DNA of 64,000 nucleotides from Orobanche coerulescens (taxonomy: Eukaryota; Streptophyta; Magnoliopsida; Lamiales; Orobanchaceae), in NCBI GenBank assembly GCA_033398695.1, contig CM065806.1, positions 47,641,001 to 47,705,000 of the forward strand, written 5' to 3'. Under the pieces are notes generated by a model. It was given only the letters and a program-made list of their open reading frames with translations. It was not told the origin of the DNA and did not search any database. The position numbers were made by a program, and so were the translations under genes. Of this stretch, positions 58,683-64,000 are shown one piece after another (the first letter of the stretch is position 1; the number at the start of each line of letters is the position of its first letter).

Positions 58683-60856
58683 TGTAATACCCCAATTTTT
58701 CGGATATATTTTTCGTTTATATGTTGGATATCGTTGATGGATATTTGTGCTTGAGAACGTTGGGAACGTTTGAGAATGTTATTGGATTCAGTATATGTAT
58801 TCAGTATATGTATTCAGTATGTGTATATGTGTTTTCGATATGTCGAGACAGGCGGTAACAGTTGAAATTGGCTAAGTATAGAATACTTAGCGTACGCTAA
58901 TGTTGAAGACTTACGTACGCTAAATTGTTTGTGCTACGTACGTTATGGCTAAAGCATTACGTACGTAACGAGGGAATCAGACAGGACCGAGTCATGGTCG
59001 GCAGGTGGGACCCGATGTCGGCGGCGGATGTGGACAGGCAAGTCAACCCTGGCCATTACGTACGCTACGAGAAGTGTATAACGTACGTTAAATAAGAATT
59101 CTACTGTAGCAAGTCAACGTACATGTTACGTACGTTATCAAGGAAACATTACTGACGTAAGCATGTTAGCAAAACGGGACAGTTAGTTTTGGGATTAGCA
59201 TTACGTACGCTATCAAGGATGGCTAACGTACGTAATGCGTGTTACGTACGTTAACCTTGGTGTGTTACGCATTTAACGCAATGTAAATGTTTTATAAGTA
59301 GATGCACGTCTTTCATTTCACTTCATTTCCTTCGTTTTTCATCTCCAAACATTGAGAGAGGGATACTTTGGCTCTCCTAATTCGATTTTGAGCTTGAGGG
59401 CTTGGATTTGGAGCTTGGATATGGAGTTATTGATGATTCTTGAAGTGATTTCTTGTGTATTCAATCTTCTAAGAGGTATGTTGGATAATCCTCCTCTTCA
59501 TTTCGGATTTTTGATGTTGTTATTGATAAATGATTCGTATGAAGATTATTAAGATGTTGTTGTTTGGATTATTGAGGATATATGAGGTTTATGTTGAAGG
59601 AAGATAATGATATGCCTTGAATATGTTGATTATGATTATGGAATCATAGAGTTCTTGATGTTCTTGAGGCCATATGATGACTTTGATGATTTGATAATTC
59701 GTTTAACCGATTTAAGATGGTATTCTAAATCATAGTGATGAATTCCGGATTTGATATGAGGTTGAATTCCGGATTGAATATGTTATGATCATTGTTACCA
59801 AGTTGGTTCGATTATTGATATGATTATTGTTCTAGGTTGATTAACCAATAGGTATAATCATCTTGCCGCGGTGAAAGGCCGTAGATTCCGTCCAGTCGAG
59901 GCTGAAGAGCTCGTAGACGAGGGCGATGAGTTCGGTGTTGGTTTTGTCATGTTGGTATCCAGGCAAGTGTTTACTTGTTCGGTTGTAATGTTTTGATGAG
60001 TAATTCCATTTACATTTCATAAGTATTTTATGTTGTATTGCATATTGACGAATGTTCGTGATGTTCTAAAAGGATTAGAATGCACGATTGATGATTGTTG
60101 AGATACTTGGACAATCTTGGGAAGATTGTAGTATTCGGATATTGTTGATGTCATTTTGGATATTCTTGGTCTGGGTATGCATTCGGAAGGAAGTCCGGAT
60201 AGAGGTATGTTTTATGGTAATCGTATAGAGGATTATGTACGAGAAAGTATTCAAGATTGAGGTATTATACGGTATCGTTGTGATCCGTGATTTTTATGGT
60301 ATTATCGTGATATTGGGATTTTGACGAGAATCGTTGGATTACCGGAAGTGGTAAGGTTATCGTTGAGGTTATTATTCTCATGGTGCATGGCATGTGAATA
60401 TTTATGTTTATGTACTTGCGGTTATTTGTCGGGCATTATTGACCCGTTGTGGGACTTGTTTTTCGTGTATTGAGGACTTTGATGGTAGCGGTCGTGAAGC
60501 GAGGATTCGATTTACATCGGCTATGGCATATTGTTGGGGAATCGTGTATTTTGTTGTGTATATCATTATTGATGTATACGTATCTTGGACTGTATTTTTA
60601 TCCGCTGCATGAGTTCTTTCAAATGGCTTTCGGCTTTATGCCAACTGAGTTTGATTTCGAAAACCGATTCCCTTAACCGAGTTTTTGGCCTTGATTGTCT
60701 TGACGGTAGTTTGTGTTTTCAAATGATTTTGTGAGTTTTGGAAAATACTACCGTCATCGGCCTTCTTGTCGTTTTTGTAAATGGTTTTTAGCCTGGTGGG
60801 TTCCGGCGCGGGGCCCACGGCGTGTAATATTCCCGGTTGGATCTGGGGGTGTTACA
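58683..60856 (+). repeat. LTR C, unit 3
   Basis: Near-identical to units 1 and 2, with two or three short direct repeats of TATGTATTCAGTA near its start and a cluster of CAG/CTG-site differences at 60050-60520. The acceptor CAG reads CGT here. Confidence 0.9.
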
Positions 60857-60861
60857 ATTGT

Positions 60862-61035
60862 AATGTGAATGTCTTAGTTTCTGAATTGGTTAATGACCTT
60901 GTCGGTCTGCTTTGTAATTAATATTGACCCCGGTCGGTCAATCAATGAGTAGTCTTTTGGAGTTTAGCCTAGTAGATCCTTGTGATAAGGGTCTACGGCG
61001 TGTGACATTTCCGGTCGTATTCTGGGGGTGTTACA
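60862..61035 (+). repeat. 3' LTR of element A, part 2 (terminus)
   Basis: It resumes the LTR A sequence after element C and ends GGGGGTGTTACA at 61035. AATAG follows, then the copia integrase. Confidence 0.9.
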
Positions 61036-61040
61036 AATAG

Positions 61041-61904
61041 AACCTTGCTCGAAAGGGTCAGAAGCATGTTGGCTATGTCTGGCCTCTCAAAAAGGTTTTG
61101 GGGTGAGGCTTTACTTACTGCTGCTTATTTGATAAATAGATCTCCCTCTGTGTCGTTGAATGATAATTATCCTGAATGTGTTTGGTCTGGTCGATCTATT
61201 GATTTTTTAAATCTTCATATATTTGGCTGCTCTGCTTATGTGCATCAAAGAAATGATAAGCTTGAGCCTCGTTCAGTGAGATGTGTGTTCTTGGGGTACC
61301 CGGAAGGGGTAAAAGGCTATAGAGTTTGGTTAAAATGCCAACCCGGTTTCAAAATGATTATTAGTCGAGATATTGTTTTCACCAAAAATGAATTTCCTTG
61401 CCTTTTACCATATCCGGAAAACCCCCTGCTCCAAATGAGGCGGAGCTGCACATTTCTTTAAATAATACGGATAATGTGCAAACTAAGACTAATCTCGATA
61501 ATCATAATAATGCTGATGTGCATGATGAAACAGAAGAAGTACTTGAAGAAAATTTGCACGATTATCAACTTGCTAGGGATAGGCCTAGGAGAGAAGTTAG
61601 AAGGCCATCTCACTTCAATGACTATCATATGACATCGTACTGTTCTGTTGTTGACTGTAAATGGCTTTTCAAAGTTAAGGAAGAAAATGATTCGGTTAGA
61701 TTCAAAGCTAGACTTGTTGCTAAGGGTTTCACCCAGATGGAAGGTATTGACTACACTGAAATCTTTGCTCCTGTTGTTAAATTTACTACTGTGCGAACAA
61801 TGCTTGCTCTAGTTGCTCAATTTGATTGGGAATTAAAACAGCTAGATGTTAAAACTGCTTTCTTGCATGGTGAACTTGAGGAAAAGATTTTCATGAGTCA
61901 ATCT
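61041..61904 (+). pseudogene. Copia integrase C-terminus and start of reverse transcriptase
   Basis: This continues the integrase core from 42562: LAYLINR-type segment (TAAYLINRSPS), LHIFGCSAYVHQ and CVFLGYPEGVKGYRVW, the usual C-terminal words of copia integrases. A frame change near 61420 leads to the linker and RT N-terminus ([51 protein letters not shown] in pieces). The first RT residues before CKWLFKVK appear deleted. The sequence is cut at 61904 by the Tat-like LTR, so the YVDD catalytic box is absent from the window. Confidence 0.9.
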
Positions 61905-62874
61905 TGTTGTTGCCTGAAATATTATTCGAAGATAGATATTGCTGGAATGGTCGAGCAACAGCAAATTGCGAGAGCACGTCCGTGGGGGTGGAAATAACAC
62001 AAGATTTGCCGGGTTTGTTAGGCCCGGGCTTGAATGCTCTCGCGAGATGTTATTAATAAGAATACGTAAGAGTACAAATATTAATGTGAGAATGCGATTA
62101 CAATGAGTGTAAAAGATCCTATTTATCTAGCTCTTGAGCGAAGCCTTGCCTGATTCGTCTCTGCCGACCGTCTTTCGTGTAAGAGGTGATGAGAGAGAAG
62201 AGAGAACCGAGAGATAGCTGTTGCCAAGAGTAAGAAAGCCAAGTTGTGAGTTGAACTTGTTAAGAAGCATCCTCTGAACTGGACGTGAAGCAGCAAAGAG
62301 ACAGAGCTCTTTTCCAAGTGCAGGCAGCCTTCTATTTATAGGGGCTGAGATGCCCTGTTTACTGGCGGGCGATCGCCTTTTATGCAATATAATAATGGGT
62401 GATCATCTTTATGTCACATGGGTTGCCTGCCTTAAAGCCTGCGGCTGCTGCTGGCAGCCAGCTGTGCGGTCCAATGAGGAGCCAGCACGCGTCCTGAGTT
62501 GCTGTCACGGGCGGTCCTACTGACACCTTTCGGCGGGTCTGTCGGCTGGTCGAAAGATGCTGACAGGATGTGGTCAATGATCCATGAAATGTGGATCTTG
62601 TCTCGAAACTGCACGTGGGTACTGTTTCGAGCTTTGGCCTTTGCATACTGGACGATCATCGGCTTAGCGTGGCATGAGTCGGTCGTCATTCGGTCGGTCA
62701 ACAGGGACCGATCGCCAAGTACCGAGAGACGATCGCCTTAGATGTCGATCGCTCGGCACTGGGACTTGTCCTGGGACCTTCGGTCGGCCAACGTGCCTTG
62801 GCTGCTGGGCTCTGGCTCGGTCGCCCGGTCTCTGAGATGATCGCCTGTTGAGACGTATAAATCTCGACACAACA
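61905..62874 (-). repeat. 3' LTR of a Tat/Ogre-like gypsy element
   Basis: On the minus strand it begins TGTTGTGTCGAGATTTATAC and ends GGCAACAACA, 970 bp with TG...CA ends. It is preceded by a polypurine tract. A TATA box CTATAAATAG lies near 62333-62343 on the minus strand. GCGATCGCC-like words recur. The clade call rests on the GGGGGGCAA tract type and the repetitive 3' internal region; no coding domain is visible to confirm it. Confidence 0.65.
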
Positions 62875-62890
62875 ATTGCCCCCCAGCTTG
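62875..62890 (-). other. Polypurine tract of the Tat-like element
   Basis: The minus strand reads CAAGCTGGGGGGCAAT, ending exactly at the LTR start. Confidence 0.7.
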
Positions 62891-64000
62891 CTCCGATGTT
62901 GAAGACATGGGGTGAGGTGGTTCTTGGTGGCGATCGTGTAGGATGAAGACGGGCGATCCGTTGAGCGGACTTTGGGCGATATGGTCGATTGGCTAGCTAT
63001 CTTCGGTCTTGTACCTGCAAAAAACAATTTTGGCCGATCCCTCGTAGAATCTTGATAGTTTCGTCGTTGAGGAATCGTGCACAGTCACGGAGTTCGATGG
63101 ACCGACTCCATGACCATGTCTTGTGCGCGAACGACATTGTCTGTCTCGTGACTCATTTTATTGTGAGGGTCCTCTGTTAGGCTGCGCCTCGCCTGGTATT
63201 TAAACGAAGGGCGTGCGGTCTTGGTCTAGAGGAGTCCTTGCGCGGGGCGTCGTCGGATTAATCAACTCCACTTCCACGGCTTGTTAGCTCTGTTTCCACC
63301 TCGGCCCGCCATGAAGATGGCGAACCTCGACGGTGTACGTTGATACGGGGGTAGTGGCACGTCGCATTGTCCGGGTTCACCATGTTAGATGATGAACCTT
63401 TGAGGGCGGGCGATCGTGTCCACTGATTAGTTTTGGAGGGCCCTCAGACTACGCCGCCTCGTATTTAAATGAAGGGCGGGCGATCTTGGCCCAAAGGGAC
63501 CTTGCATCGCCTAAGCAGCCGGTTCCATCGACTACCAGGACCATGGCTGCACTCTTCTACCTCGGATCGTCATGTAGATGTCGACCTTCGACGGTGTACG
63601 TTGTGCGGGGGAGGCGATCTCGTGCCTTAGTCCAACATGTTAGATGATGAACTGTAGGTGGCGAGCGATTCCTCCAGTTTTGGTGATGTTGCTTGATAAT
63701 GGCGATCGGGCTGGAAGACTGGTGATCGTCGTTCGGTTGCCGATCGCGTTATTCATAGGTTGAAAAGTAACCTTTGCCTGGCCAAAAAGTCTGCGGCTTT
63801 GGCACGGAAGATCGCGTAGGTCGGGGGGAGGTCCTTCGTAAGATGCCTGAACATAGGCGAAAGACCATGGAATCCCCCTAGGACCGAGTAGAGGGCGATC
63901 TCATCGCTTACGGGCGCGCCGTTGAGGATGATCTCGTCTACCCGGTCGATCTAGTCTGCGTCGGACTCTTCTTCTTCCTGCCTTATTTGCATCATGCGAT
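62891..64000 (-). mobile_element. 3' internal region of the Tat-like element (runs off the window)
   Basis: No coding frame of note. It has two diverged units of about 265-285 bp (about 63160-63420 and 63430-63670), each with GTATTTAAA(C/T)GAAGGGCG, CGACGGTGTACGTTG and CATGTTAGATGATGAAC. GGGCGATC words are frequent throughout. Long tandem-repeat-bearing 3' regions between integrase and LTR are known in Tat/Ogre elements. Confidence 0.6.

Larger units (their letters stand above)
53029..60856 (+). mobile_element. Element C: three LTRs and two internal regions in tandem
   Basis: The structure is LTR (53029-55204), internal (55205-55858), LTR (55859-58028), internal (58029-58682), LTR (58683-60856). 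Flanks are ATTGT on both sides (53024-53028 and 60857-60861); the empty site is seen in the 5' LTR of A near 47563-47572. Each internal region is exactly 654 bp with a primer site (55209-55220; 58033-58044) and a polypurine tract (AAGGGGGGTAGAG) but no coding capacity. One target duplication around the whole array means it arose after insertion, or the extra unit is an assembly artefact. Confidence 0.92.
42563..61035 (+). mobile_element. Element A: large-LTR, gag-only gypsy-type element with nested insertions
   Basis: Flanked by AATAG (42558-42562 and 61036-61040). The 5' LTR is 42563-47743 (about 3.15 kb without solo LTR B), the internal region 47744-50059, and the 3' LTR 50060-61035 (about 3.14 kb without element C). 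It has a primer site and a polypurine tract but only a gag fragment and no pol. This fits a LARD-like non-autonomous derivative that needed enzymes from a relative such as F. Confidence 0.9.
39222..61904 (+). mobile_element. Ty1/copia element, 3'-truncated, interrupted by element A
   Basis: The 5' LTR is 39222-40310 and the primer site 40312-40324. Gag, zinc knuckle, protease and integrase run to 42562, then element A (42563-61035). Integrase C-terminus and RT start follow at 61036-61904, where a Tat-like LTR cuts it. The integrase reading frame is restored across A once its AATAG target duplication is discounted. The copia 3' LTR is not in the window. Net visible length is about 4.2 kb. Confidence 0.9.

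Noticed and set aside
61905..62874. Series of overlapping minus and plus frames near 62.1-63.2 kb as genes
   Set aside because: They lie in the LTR and non-coding 3' region of the Tat-like element and share no protein motif.

Overview
This is plant nuclear DNA, almost certainly from a flowering plant and probably a eudicot (an inference; no species-diagnostic host gene is visible). The window is a dense nest of LTR retrotransposons with almost no host coding sequence. The evidence is a chromodomain-bearing Ty3/gypsy polyprotein (Tekay-like), a Ty1/copia polyprotein, about eight LTR families of 1.9 to 3.2 kb that start TGTAATA or TGTAACA and end in TTACA, initiator-Met-tRNA-type primer binding sites, G-rich polypurine tracts, 5-bp target duplications, and small elements sitting in (TA)n runs. 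No tRNA, rRNA or CRISPR array was recognised. I name the LTR families A to H for this window only.

Layout. 1-3836: a copia integrase stub, then the start of LTR A carrying a solo LTR B; this repeats 42387-46250. 3837-6953: 5'-truncated LTR D. 6954-8875: truncated LTR E. 8876-10141: unassigned AT-rich DNA. 10142-10971: three small (TA)n-bounded elements. 10972-31517: Tekay-like element F on the minus strand (10.7 kb net) with a second Tekay-like element G (9.8 kb) inserted in its protease. 31518-36005: two more (TA)n-bounded elements, one split by gypsy element H. 36006-39047: intergenic DNA with a copia 3' LTR. 39048-39221: promoter and first codons of a probable secreted host protein, cut by a copia element. 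39222-61904: that copia element, itself cut in integrase by element A (42563-61035). A carries solo LTR B in its 5' LTR and a three-LTR tandem element C in its 3' LTR. 61905-64000: 3' LTR and 3' internal region of a Tat/Ogre-like element on the minus strand, inserted in the copia reverse transcriptase.

How the parts work together. F is the nearest to an autonomous element (gag, protease, RT, RNase H, integrase, chromodomain) but carries frameshifts and Gln-to-stop changes. A (gag fragment only) and C (no coding capacity) would depend on enzymes supplied in trans. The LTR families are largely unalike in sequence but share one layout: (1) an array of 12-bp palindromes with core CG-NN-CG directly upstream of a TATA box; (2) a splice-donor-like AAG/GTAnnn; (3) a second donor-like AG/GCAAGT (GT in G); (4) tandem repeats; (5) a C-rich/G-rich hairpin followed by a TTTCAG/G acceptor-like site in most families; (6) two consecutive hairpins ending exactly at the LTR terminus beside the primer binding site. 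I regard this shared cis-architecture as the most interesting content.

Caution: duplicated segments differ mainly at CAG/CTG and GTAC words, in clusters. That looks like residual assembly or base-calling error, so some frameshifts described here may not be real.
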